This document shows positions 11,102 to 20,260 of a stretch of DNA of 64,000 nt, one piece after another; positions within the stretch are counted from its first letter, which is position 1, and each line of letters starts with the position of its first letter. The notes under the pieces were generated by a model, which ran no database searches, was not told the DNA's origin, and saw only the letters and a list, made by a program, of their open reading frames with translations. Origin of the DNA: Sorex araneus (lineage: Eukaryota; Chordata; Mammalia; Eulipotyphla; Soricidae); the NCBI RefSeq assembly GCF_027595985.1, contig NC_073303.1, positions 323,821,679 to 323,885,678 on the forward strand. The letters run 5' to 3'. Position numbers and translations under genes: made by a program.

Positions 11102-11555
11102 AGCAGCACAGATTTCTTAAACACATGAGATTGTGTCTACAAAATATAGCATTTCCCACTTGAATATATTGTGCTAAATGCCCTGGAGTTCTAAAGAGTA
11201 CACAAGAACCCCAACAATAATAGTCTAATGATTAATCTTATGTAGTGACCTGGCAAGGCCACCTGGATAATTACCTATTCTAAATGTTTCTGTGAAATTA
11301 TTTTTATATGACATTAAATTTTAAATCAGTAGACTTGGGTAAGGCAGATAATCCTCCATAGTGAACAGGAACGTCATCCAAACAGTTGAAGGTCTTAGTA
11401 GAGAGTGATGTGAACTACAACTCTGCAGATTGCTCGTTGGTGGGGGAGGGCTTGTCTCCTGAGCAGTGCTTAGCAATCCCAGGGCGCTCCTGCAAGTCTC
11501 AGCCCGCCTGGCTGGTGGCTCAGTGGAAGGCCTGAAGACACGGGGCCAGTGGTCA
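11102..11555. other. Unique non-coding DNA
   Basis: No repeat family or exon is recognised. An open frame of 93-113 codons on each strand around 11321-11747 overlaps SINE sequence and is not supported. Confidence 0.45.
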
Positions 11556-11876
11556 ACCAGACCATCCCAGAGGTGCCAGGAGCCTGCAGGGCTGTGCCCA
11601 AAAGTGCTCATGGGACTATATGGTGCCGGGAATGAGGCCAGAATCAACCACATACAAGTCACATGCCTGAACTCCTGTGCTATCTCTCTGGCCCCACAAT
11701 CATCAGCCTGTGGGAGGAGGGTTGGAGCCTGGACTGGGGTTATTTAGGGACAGTTCCTGGCTCTGTGTTCAGGACTAATCACTGACAGTGTTTAGGGAAC
11801 CATATGTAGTACTGTGGAGTAGAACAAGGTTGGCTACATGTAAGGCTATAACTTCTGTGCTACCTCTCTAGCCAGA
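11556..11876 (-). repeat. Two degraded antisense SOR SINEs
   Basis: About 11556-11698 ends 'gctatctctctggcccc' and about 11735-11876 ends 'gctacctctctagccag'. Both contain the reversed body motif for 'ccatatg' plus a degraded B box. Confidence 0.7.
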
Positions 11877-11892
11877 AGCCAATTTCTAGAAA

Positions 11893-11957
11893 TTCTCTGT
11901 CTGTCTCTCTGTCTCTGTCTGCCTCTCTATCTGTTTGTCTGTCTGTCTGTCTTTCTC
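11893..11957. repeat. CTGT/CTCT simple repeat
   Basis: Imperfect tandem ctgt, tctg and ctct units. Confidence 0.85.
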
Positions 11958-12219
11958 CCCCACCTCCATATTGTTAGTATTAATGATATGTTTCTCCAGA
12001 GAATCCTAATACAACTAACTTAATATCCACCTGTGTTTTTCTTGCTGAGTCTGCACCACCTGGAGGCTGTAGAAGGCTCCATCTGAGCAGGTGGGTCCTT
12101 GCCTTGGTGCACACTGCCGCAGGGTAGGAATCAGCAGATGAAAACATGGGCACCCTAGCATGGCCACGTCCTGTTGTGAGAACAGGACAATCATGATTTT
12201 CAAGGAGTTTTTTCCTTCT

Positions 12220-12381
12220 CCATTTTTTTGGGAGGAGGCAGAGGGGAGGTCACACCTGGCAATGCTCAGGGCTTACTCCTGGCTCTGCTCTCCAGTGGGC
12301 CAGATGGGGTGCTGAGGATCAAATCCGGGTCAGCCATATGCAAGGCAAACACTCTATCCTGCGTACTATGACTCAGTCCCC
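12220..12381 (-). mobile_element. SOR SINE, antisense
   Basis: Reversed body 'ggtcacacctggcaatgctc' at about 12249, a reversed B box at about 12315-12330, and a reversed head ending 'actatgactcagtcccct'. Confidence 0.75.
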
Positions 12382-12781
12382 TGATTTTCTTTTTGTGATG
12401 GAGTGAATTCCATCTCCCAATTAGAAAATACAAGTTCTCCAGGGTGGCCAGGGCATTCAAAGGAGGGAGGGAGCTGAGGAGAGGCAGGCAGGAAGCAGTG
12501 CTGGGGACGTGGACATGGGGGGGGGGGGAGGGGGGGAGGGGTGCTCTAGCTTGGGAAGGCGCCTTGGGAACAGTATGTCTGAGCCCTTGTTTGGACAAAG
12601 ATGTCTAGCCTGACTCCGGGGAAGTGAAACCAAAACGCCCTTCCTTACCCGAGGGAGCTGAGTGCACAGGATTTGCTCTGGCAAGGGCCTAGATGAAAGA
12701 GAGAAGACAGAGAGGTCTGACCGGGTATGGCCCAGGGCCACACACCATGTGCACCGCCACTCAGCCTTGGCCAGCACAGCA

Positions 12782-13058
12782 GGCCCAGAGGGCACGGGCA
12801 GGCTCAGTGCAGGCCCAGCCGGGCACGGGCAGGCCCAGGGCAGGCCCAGCAGGGCACAGGCAGCTCAGGGCAGGCCCAGCAGGGCAGGGCAGGCTCAGGG
12901 CAGACTCAGGACTGGCCCAACCGGGCACAAGCAGGCTCAGGGCTGGTCCAACCGGGCACTGGCAGGCTCAGGCCAGGCCCAGAGGGCACAGGCAGGCTTG
13001 GAGCGGGCCCAGCAGGGCACGAGCAGACTCAGGCAGGCTCGGGGCAGGCCCAGTGGGC
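12782..13058. repeat. GC-rich minisatellite, about 31-bp unit
   Basis: About 8.5 tandem units, each starting 'ggcccag' or a close variant and following the pattern ggcccagcagggcac, then gggcaggctcaggg. Unit lengths run mainly 30-31 bp, with one or two longer units. Units differ from each other by several bases. The lack of stops in all three plus-strand frames here (open frames of 112-268 codons) follows from the composition and is not evidence for a gene. Confidence 0.9.
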
Positions 13059-13304
13059 TTTGTAGAGAAAATGAGCAAGTGCTCCAGAACGGTTGCAGCC
13101 ACTGAGTCCAGAGGACGGCTGAGCAAGGGCAGCTCCATAAGGAAGTGCAACAGGCTGGGCACTGGGCAGAGCCCACTTCTGCTTGGGGGCACCTCATTTG
13201 CTCAGGCCCTGCAGGCAGGGTGCTGGCAGGAGGCTGCTGCTGCCCATAGGGCAGTGCTCAGCCCTCCCAGACAGGCACCAAAGGTTGGCACGTGCCTTTT
13301 TTTT

Positions 13305-13480
13305 TTCCTGAAAAATGTGTTTGTCTTTTGTTTTGTTCTGGTCCCACATGGGGAGGTACTGGAGGGTTTCTACTGCACTCTGGACAAGGAGGGACCCTGC
13401 GGAGGTGGGGAGCAAACCCAGGCCTTCTGCATGCAAAGCACCGTGCTCAGTCCATTCAGCGTCTCTCAGCTCCCTGACAC
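13305..13480 (-). repeat. Degraded antisense SINE
   Basis: T-rich start, then 'gtcccacatggggaggtactg' and a reversed head region near 13415-13475 (gcaaacccaggccttctgcat). It is a divergent subfamily. Confidence 0.55.
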
Positions 13481-13504
13481 TTTTCTTTTAATGATGTAAG
13501 TAAA

Positions 13505-13800
13505 GGGCAGGGGACTGGTCCAAAGTGCTGGAGCACAAGCTTAGCATGCAAGAGTCCCGGGGCTGGATCCCTGCACCAGACTCAGAACTGCCCCAGCACT
13601 GCCGGACATAGTCCCAATGTACATCCATGTGAGTGATATGTGGCCATTATTTAAGATTAAGGAAAGCTTTAAGGTGCTTGCCCTACATTCTCCCACCCAG
13701 GTTTTATCTCTGATACTGAGTATGGTCCCCCTGGCCCCACCAGAAGAGACCCCTGACACAGAACCAAGACAAGTTCTGAGCACAGCCAGGTGTGGCCCCA
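13505..13800 (+). repeat. Two degraded sense SINEs
   Basis: About 13505-13618 and 13660-13800 both carry a head-like stretch (gcttagcatgcaagagtccc; aaggtgcttgccctacattc) followed by body-like 'ctgagcacagccaggtgtgg'. Boundaries are uncertain. Confidence 0.5.
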
Positions 13801-14015
13801 AGCTCCAACTTCTCCCCTTTCCCACTGAAGAGTGAGCACTCTTGTCTCTGCACTGTTGTTAAACCTAATGCTACATCCATAGTCTCCAGACCAGCAGCAG
13901 CAGCTAAGCATCCTAAGCACCACTGGGAGCTACACAAGCTTGGAGTCAGGAGTTATCCCTGAGAAATTCTGGGTGTGACTCCCCCCTACAAAAATCAAAA
14001 GCTTTTAAAGTAACA

Positions 14016-14290
14016 TCACTGTATGCACTGTATACTATCATTTTGTTGTTCATCAATTTGCTCGAGCAGGTGCCAGTAACGTCTCCATTTGTCCTAGCCC
14101 TGAGATTTTAGCAGCCTCTCTTTACTCGTGCTTCCCAATAGTACTGCATTGGAGGCTCTTTCAGGATCAGGGGGATGAGACCCATCATTGTTACTGTTTT
14201 TGGCATATCGAATATGCCACGGGGAACTTGCCAGGCTCTGCTGTGTGGGCAGAATACTCTCAGCAGTTTGCCGAGTTCTCCGAGTGGGAG
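14016..14290 (-). mobile_element. Internally deleted RTE derivative
   Basis: On the minus strand the left half matches the RTE leader (compare RTE 8325-8100), including the stretch around the 'ggctgctaaaatctcagg' sequence. It then joins directly to the RTE 3' end ('atggagacgttactggcacc' onward) and a CAGT-type tail. The whole endonuclease/RT coding region is missing. No tRNA-like head is visible. It is structurally intermediate between the RTE element and the RTE-tailed SINE. Confidence 0.85.
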
Positions 14291-14330
14291 AACTAGACAA
14301 TTAGAGATCGTGCGGCTTCCAGGAGCATTT

Positions 14331-14692
14331 TTTTAATAGTCTCTGGATCTTGGCTGTTGATGGAATTGCACAGTGCTGGGACAGCTTGTGGCTGTGACTG
14401 CCTAGCTACTGGAAGATGGGGGATCTGGGTGGAGAAGGCCCAGTCCTGATCTGAGCAGGCTTGGAGATCTCACTCCTGGGTCCCGCACACCTGGGATCTT
14501 CTGCCGTCCCTTCATGCATGAGGATCATCCAAGCATGTGGAGAGGGGTCTTGAGCATGGCTGTAACTGGAGGTCTTCGGCTTCTGGGGCTCTGCTACGGC
14601 GGCGAGGGAAACTCAACTTGCCCAACTTGCCCCCCTCTGATGGGCCCCAGTGAAGACAGCCAGGTGCTGGGGCAGGAGACTGCCTTAAAGTA
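14331..14692 (-). mobile_element. Copy of an unnamed non-coding retroelement ('X'), antisense
   Basis: The reverse strand contains a module (around 14525-14600, reversed 'gcatggctgtaactggaggt') that recurs at 15455-15545, 21575-21660 and 28050-28140. It is AT-rich toward 14690-14712. I do not recognise the family; see the entry at 21530. Confidence 0.6.
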
Positions 14693-14859
14693 ACATAAAT
14701 AAATAAAATCTTCTTTATATGGAGAAAAACAAACAAACAAACAAACAAAACCTAAGTCTCTCTTGACATGCTCCAATGCTCCAGCCAAGAGTCAGGTGTC
14801 AGAAGAGGGAAGTTAAAAATGTTGCAAGGAAAATGGCAGAAAGTTTGCCTCCCACTTTC

Positions 14860-15339
14860 TACTTGGAAAATTTTTGAATCTACGACCAAAGTTTAAAGAA
14901 TAGGACAAATCCACAGGAGTTAACTGCTGAGTTCTACCAAGTCATCAAAGAAGACTTAACTACCTACTGTCACCCAGCTCTTCCAAAACATTGAATAAAA
15001 AGGATTCCTTTCCTAACAATTCTATGAAGCTAATATTACCCTACTAACAAAAGCAGATGTAGATGTTACTAGAAAGAGAATTATAGGTGAGATCCCTGAC
15101 AACCATCGGTGCAAAGATACTAAACAAACATGGGCAAACTGAATCCAACAATAGGTAAAAAAAGATCATACACCATGATCAAATGAGGCACATTTGAGGT
15201 ATCTAAGGATTTAATTAACATATGAAAATTGATTAATGTAATACACCATGCCAACAAAAGGAAACGTACAAATCCTATGGTCATCCAAGAGATGAAAAGA
15301 AAGCTTTTGACAAAATTCAACATTTATTCATTACAGAAA
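14860..15339 (+). mobile_element. Old L1 ORF2 fragment, sense
   Basis: Degraded codons for L1 ORF2 RT segments are readable across frames: FYQVIKEDL near 14940, then a region matching '[13 protein letters not shown]' of the younger copy near 15110, then an IIHHDQ-like segment at 15168 and a block ending near 15335. Many stops and indels show it is much older than the ORF2 block at 17520-18760. Confidence 0.75.
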
Positions 15340-15543
15340 ACAGATTCACAAATAAATCTTGAACGAGATCAGCAAGCTGCAGAGATGCCTCCAGACCCCA
15401 TGCCAGGCTGAGTCTCATCAAGGGCACCCTGGATGGGGGCAGCCAACCACTCACCCAAAAAGAGCCCAGCAGCCAAAAACCTCCATAATCCAATCACCAC
15501 CATGCTCACGGCCAGATTCCACAGGCTTAGGACTAGCTTTATT
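15340..15543 (+). mobile_element. Fragment of element X
   Basis: 'cagagatgcctccagacccc' matches 21891-21911. The following module (ccaggctgagtctcatcaag, then aaacctccataatcc) matches 21540-21660 and 27985-28120. Positions 15194-15407 recur in inverted orientation at 19772-19985. Confidence 0.65.
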
Positions 15544-15562
15544 CAAAAACTAATCTGTTATC

Positions 15563-15578
15563 AAAGATTAAATGATCA
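15563..15578. repeat. Target-site duplication of the U4 retrocopy (left)
   Basis: aaagattaaatgatca here is repeated exactly at 15683-15698 on the other side of the U4 copy and its A tail. Confidence 0.92.
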
Positions 15579-15676
15579 AGCTTTGCGCAGTGGCAGTATC
15601 GTAGCCAATGAGGTTTATCCGAGGCGCGATTATTGCTAATTGAAAACTTTTCCCAATACCCCGCCGTGACGACTTG
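15579..15676 (+). pseudogene. RNU4 pseudogene: U4 snRNA retropseudogene, 3' truncated
   Basis: Begins exactly at the U4 5' end (agctttgcgcagtggcagta) and follows the U4 sequence through the 5' stem-loop and the U6-pairing region to 'gtgacgacttg', about nucleotide 98 of roughly 145. The 3' stem-loop and Sm site are missing. A short A tract (15677-15682) and an exact 16-bp TSD show that it was copied in by the L1 machinery, so it is not a transcribed gene with its own promoter. As far as I can compare from memory, the retained part is unmutated, which suggests a recent insertion. Confidence 0.93.
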
Positions 15677-15710
15677 AAAAAAAAAGATTAAATGATCATA
15701 TGTTTGAGGG

Positions 15711-16394
15711 CCAGCCCCAGCCGGGGCCGGTGGCTCGGCTCCCGCCGGCCGGGTTTTCGGCCCGGGCGCCCATGCCTCTCCAGAGCCGGTGGATGTGGAA
15801 CGAGCGGGAACCTGAGACAGCTTTAGGAATTGGGGTTCCAGCAAGTGCTTGCACCCATGTATGGAGACTGTGAACTAACTTTGGCTACATGCTGTTCCAG
15901 GAAGGGAAATGATTCATTTTCAAACTTAAATCTTCGCGGACTTAATTATTATAATACAGAAATTGTAAACCGCGCGGCTGCTACGGAGGCCGCGCGACAT
16001 TTTATCTCTTCATTCTCATCAGTGGAAAACTTATTATCAAATATTTCCCTGTTAATAGAGCTGTATTCTTAGGGGATAAATTCCAACAAAAATAGTGAGT
16101 CTGTTTTGAAACTCTAACAACAATAGTGAGTTATGTGTTGAAATCTGGAATGTAATCAAGGTAAAGAGAAAAGGAAGTGAAATTATCACTCACGTACGGG
16201 GTGGGTTGGGGGGTGAGGGGTGGGATGTATACTTTTTTTTTGTTTGTTTTGTTTTTGCTTTTGTTTTTGTTTTTATTGGTGGTGGAATATGGGCACTGGT
16301 GAAGGGATGGGTGTTTGAGCATTGTGTAACTGAGATATAAGCCTGAGAACTTTGTAACATTCCACTTGGTGATTCAATAAAATAAATTTAAAAA
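15711..16394 (+). mobile_element. GC-rich composite retroelement with L1 3' end
   Basis: An inserted unit of about 684 bp flanked by an exact 20-bp TSD (aaatgatcatatgtttgagg at 15690-15709 and 16395-16414). The first about 120 bp are very GC-rich (ccagccccagccggggccgg). The middle (about 15830-15930) is unrecognised. From about 15935 on, the sequence matches the shrew L1 3' UTR at about 38970-39390 and ends in an A-rich tail. There is no open reading frame of note. It could be an L1 transcript with the ORFs removed by splicing, or a separate non-autonomous element that has acquired the L1 3' end. Confidence 0.8.
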
Positions 16395-17030
16395 AATGAT
16401 CATATGTTTGAGGGTGTGTGTAAGGATATTCAACCCTGTTCCATTGGTCTGCAGCTCTGCCTTTGTTCCAATACCATACTATTTTAATTATTACTGCTTT
16501 GTTTGAGGTTGGGGAAGGTGATGCCTTCCATCTTCTTTTCCCAAGAATTTCTTTAACTATTGGTGGGGGTTTGTTGTTCCATATAAATTTCAGGAGTATT
16601 TGATCCATTTCTTTGAGGAATTTCATGGGTATCCTTATAGGGATCACATTGAATCTGTATAATGATTTCAGAAGTAGTACCATTTTAACAATGTTAATTC
16701 TCCCAATCCATGAGCAGGGGATGTTTTTCCAATTCCTCATGTCCTCTTTTATTTCTTGAAGTAGTGTTTTTCAGTTTTCTTTGTATATAGGTCCTTTACC
16801 TCCTTAGTTAAGCTGATTCTGAGGTATTTGATTTTCTGAGGCATGATTGTGCGTGGCATTGCTGTTTTCATATTGCTTTCTTCTCTCTCATTATTTACAT
16901 ATAGGAAAAGCATGGACTTTTGGGTATTGATTTTATAGCCTGCAACTTTACTATACAAGTCTAAATTCTTTCTAGGTGCTTCTTGGTAAAGGCTTTCAGG
17001 GGAGCAAGAAATGTGAAGTGGAGTAAGGAA

Positions 17031-17519
17031 AGCCTCTTTAACAAATGGTGATGGCAAACCTGGACAACTATATGCAAAAAAAATGGGCTCAGACCTCTAC
17101 CTAACACCATGCAAAAAAGTCAGATCAAAATGGATTAAAGACCTTAACATCAGACCAGAATCCATCAGGTACATTGAAGAAAAGCTCGGCAAAACCCTCC
17201 ATGACATTGAAGCTAAAAGTATCTTCAAAGATGACATGCCACTGACCAAGCAAGTGGAAACAGTGATAAACAAATGGGACTATCTTAAACTAAGAAGTTT
17301 CTATACCTCAAAAGAAACAGCAACCAGAATACAAAGACCATCTACAGAATGGGGAAGGATATTCACCCAGTACCCATCATATAAGGGGTTGATATCAAGG
17401 ATATACAAGGCTCTGGTTGAACTCCACAAGAAGAAAACATTCAATCCCATCAGAAAATGAAATGAACAGAAACTTTCTCAAAGAAGAAATCCTAAAGGCC
17501 AAAAGGCACATTAAAAAAT
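17031..17519 (+). mobile_element. L1 ORF2 segment (direct part of the inverted L1)
   Basis: An open frame at 17083-17460 reads ORF2 downstream of the [52 protein letters not shown]. Just after NPIRK there is a stop, then degraded NEQKLSQRR-like sequence. It ends near 17519 and does not reach the L1 3' UTR; an earlier ORF2 segment from another copy follows. Confidence 0.85.
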
Positions 17520-18760
17520 GATCTTCACACAAGCTACCAAAACCTATGGGACGCAGCTAAAGCTGTGTTAAGGGGAAAATTTATAGCTCTGCAAGCCTTC
17601 CTCAGAAAGGAAGAAAGGGCCTATATAGATAGCTTGACTTCGCAGCTCAAGATCTTAGAAGAGGACCAGCAAAAGGAACCCAAACCAGATCGAAGGAAAG
17701 AAATAATAAAACTTAGAGCAGAAATTAACGATATGGAAACCCGAAAAACAATCCGTAAGATCAATGAAACAAAGAGCTGGTTCTTCGAGAAAATAAATAA
17801 GATTGATAAACCACTAGCAAGACTCACAAAGAAAGAAAGAGAGAAAACCCTAATAAACCGAATCAGAAATGAAAAGGGGGACATCACAACAGAAACCAAG
17901 GAGATTCAAAGGATCATCAGAGACTACTTTGAAAGTCTGTATGCCACGAAACAAGAGAACCTAAAATAAATGGATGAATTCCTTGACTCCTACAATCTCC
18001 CAAGACTGAGCCAAGAAGACGTGAAATACCTGAATAGGCCCATAAATATCAAGGAAATCGAAACTGTAATCAAAAGTCTACCCAAAAACAAAAGCCCAGG
18101 TCCAGACGGATTCACTGGCGAATTCTTCCAAACATTCAAAGAAGACTTGTTGCCAGTTTGATTTTCCAGGAAATCAAAAAGACAGGAACCCTTCCGAACA
18201 GTTTCTATGAGGCACATATCTCCCTAATACCAAAAGCAAACAAAGACACCACTAACAAAGAAAACTATAGACCAATATCCTTGATGAATACCGATGCGAA
18301 GATTCTCAACAAAATATTAGCAAATAGAATCCAACAACTCATCAAAAAGATCATACACCATGACCAAGTGGGATTCATCCCAGGGATGCAAGGTTGGTTC
18401 AACATTCGGAAATCAATCAACATAATCCATCACATCAACAAAAGTAAAGATAAAAACCATATGATCATATCCATAGATGCAGAAAAAGCATTTGACAAGA
18501 TCCAACACCCATTCATGATAAAAACTCTCACCAAAATGGGTTTTGGAGGAACTTTTCTCAAGATAGTCAAAGCCATCTACCATGAACCTATGGCAAGCAT
18601 TATCATCAATGGAGAAAAACTAAGGGCTTTTCGTCTAAGATCAGGGACAAGACAAGGATGTCCACTCTCACCACTTCTCTTTAATATAGTACTGGAAGTA
18701 TTAGCAATAGCCATCAGGCAAGAAAAAGATATTAAGGGGACTCAGATTGGAAAGGAAGAT
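17520..18760 (+). pseudogene. L1 ORF2 fragment: linker and reverse transcriptase N-terminal part
   Basis: Reads L1 ORF2 from '[18 protein letters not shown]' onward. Well-preserved RT segments include [67 protein letters not shown] and [20 protein letters not shown]. Breaks: a stop at about 17967 (after KQENLK) and a frameshift near 18155. It stops at 18760, just before the catalytic FADD motif would appear, where an RTE-SINE tail fragment begins. It is much better preserved than the fragment at 14860, so it belongs to a younger insertion. Confidence 0.88.
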
Positions 18761-18797
18761 ATCGATGAGCAACGGGATGACAGTGACAGTGATAGTG
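18761..18797 (+). mobile_element. RTE/SINE 3'-tail fragment
   Basis: The 37 bp 'atcgatgagcaacgggatga' plus the CAGTGA-type tail match the last bases of the RTE-tailed SINEs. They are joined directly to L1 on the left and to element-X-type 3' sequence on the right. Confidence 0.8.
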
Positions 18798-18968
18798 AAG
18801 CAATACAAAATAAATTATTTAGGGCCTGATATTGGGACAGACTTCAGTGGTGGTTGGGAAAATTGGAAATAATGGTGGAGGAAGATGTAATGGTGGTGGG
18901 ATTGGTGGTGAAATAGTGAATGTAATAAATCATCCTGAACAACTTTATAAAAATTAAATTTAAATAAA
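18798..18968 (+). mobile_element. 3' end of element X
   Basis: 'acaaaataaattattta' followed by a G-rich tract, 'gaacaactttataaaaat' and an AT-rich tail matches 22300-22477. Confidence 0.65.
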
Positions 18969-19329
18969 AGATAAACTATGGGATCAAATAGGTCTCAGCT
19001 ACATGCAAGGCAAGTGCTTTACTCCCTGGACATCTCCCCAATGCCCTGATCTTAGTCTTAAATGAGTGGAAAGGCCAGTGATGGGTTAGCTCTGGGGTCT
19101 CTCGTGGCACAAGCTGGTTCAGCCTGTGCTCCTGTCATTGAGTTGGCATCCTCCCTGAGCAATCCTAACACATAAGCTACTCAAGGACACCCTTAACTTT
19201 TCCTTTTGAGGTGATAAGCAACCCAATAGGCTTTATGGGGGCAACACAGTGGGGTCCTGAACATGGTCCTCATTTTAGCTCACATTTTTATGGTATAATT
19301 ATCTTGGCTGAAAAGATTTACAGAAGTTC

Positions 19330-19485
19330 TGGGCATGTGGCTCAGAGGCAGAGCTTCTGCCGTTTGCTGCTCATGTTGCCCAGTGGGACCCTCTAGCGCT
19401 GTCTTGGGGTTCCTGGCACCTGCGAGCTCTTCGGTCTGCTGAGGATGCCGCCCAAGCCTTGCAACACAACAATAACAAGAGGGAA
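19330..19485 (+). repeat. Degraded sense SINE
   Basis: Head-like 'gttctgggcatgtggctcag' and an A-rich end 'gcaacacaacaataac'. A divergent subfamily; the call is weak. Confidence 0.4.
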
Positions 19486-19707
19486 TGAGAAGGGAAGGCA
19501 TGGAACTTTTTAAAAAGTTTATATTGATAAGAACCAAGAGTAGAGGACCCACTGGAAATAGCCTAGATGCGCCCCCCCACACACACAAATTTGTCAGGGA
19601 GGGGGATTACACTCAGGGGTAATTACCCTGAGGAGTCAGACAAAATGTTTTTATCACTTTAAGATCATCAACAAAGTTTCCTTTGATAACGCTAGAACAT
19701 CGGCATT

Positions 19708-20095
19708 TTATTTATTTATTTATTTATTTATTGGGTTTTGGGTCACACTTGGCAATATTCAGGGGTATTCTCCTGGCATGGGGTCTGGAGACATCTCTGC
19801 AGCTTGCTGATCTCATTCAAGATTAATTTGTGAATCTGTTTTCTGTAATGAATAAATGTTGAATTTTGTCAAAAGCTTTCTTTGCATCTCTTGGATGACC
19901 ATAGGATTTGTATGTTTCCTTTTGTTGGCATGGTGTATTACATTAATCAATTTTCATATGTTAATTAAATCCTTAGATACCTCAATCAGGAATTATTCCT
20001 GGAGGTGCTCAGGGGTCATGGTATGTCAGGAATCGAACCCTGGTTGGTGATGTGCAAGACAAACACCCTACCAAGTGTACTATCGCTCTGACCCA
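19708..20095 (-). mobile_element. SOR SINE, antisense, split by a 214-bp inverted copy
   Basis: The left part (about 19725-19778) has the reversed tail and body ('gggtcacacttggcaatatt'). The right part (19986-20095) resumes with 'tcaggaattattcctgg' and ends with a reversed head 'actatcgctctgaccca'. An intact copy (52962-53013) has only about 7 bp between these parts. A TTTA repeat (19711-19734) marks the tail. Confidence 0.88.
19772..19985 (-). repeat. Inverted copy of 15194-15407 inserted in a SINE
   Basis: 214 bp align without gaps to the reverse complement of 15194-15407, with 5 mismatches (97.7% identity by direct count). The copied stretch spans the L1/element-X junction of the source. 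No TSD or A tail accompanies it. Confidence 0.92.
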
Positions 20096-20124
20096 ACATC
20101 AGCATTTTAATTGTATGACCTTTC

Positions 20125-20260
20125 TTTGTTGTTTTTCTCCAAAAAAAAAAAGTGACCCCCTTTTAGGGGTTCCAGGGATCATGCAGTGTTGGGAATCACA
20201 CCCAGGCCTGCCACTACAAAGCTTATGCTCCAATCCTTGGAGTATTTCACTGGTCCCCAT
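20125..20260 (-). repeat. Degraded antisense SINE
   Basis: T-rich start and 'ttccagggatcatgcagtgt', ending 'tttcactggtcccca'. Divergent. Confidence 0.5.

Larger units (their letters stand above)
15544..17000 (-). mobile_element. L1 ORF2 segment, inverted 5' part, with two nested insertions
   Basis: The minus strand reads L1 ORF2 from 17000 downward: a KVAGYKINTQKSMLFLY-type region, KIKYLRISLTKEVKDLY, WKNIPCSWIGRINIVKM, then IWNNKPP, NKGRAADQWN and PQTYDH, continuing after the two insertions as LIFDNRLVFE. The next part of ORF2 (SLTNGDGKPG onward) is on the plus strand from about 17031. A 5' segment inverted next to its own 3' continuation is the product expected of twin priming. A frame break lies near 16745. 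A U4 retrocopy and a composite element interrupt it between 15563 and 16414. Confidence 0.85.

Noticed and set aside
12782-13058. CRISPR-like repeat array
   Set aside because: Units are contiguous without unique spacers, and the genome is clearly a mammal.
12662-13499. Overlapping open frames of 112-268 codons
   Set aside because: They run through the GC-rich minisatellite in all three frames; composition explains the lack of stops.
15579-15676. A functional U4 snRNA gene
   Set aside because: The last third, including the Sm site, is missing. It has an A tract and TSD instead of a snRNA promoter and 3' box.
17565-18829. Open frames of 134 and 223 codons
   Set aside because: They are L1 ORF2 pieces with a stop and a frameshift between them and no catalytic FADD.
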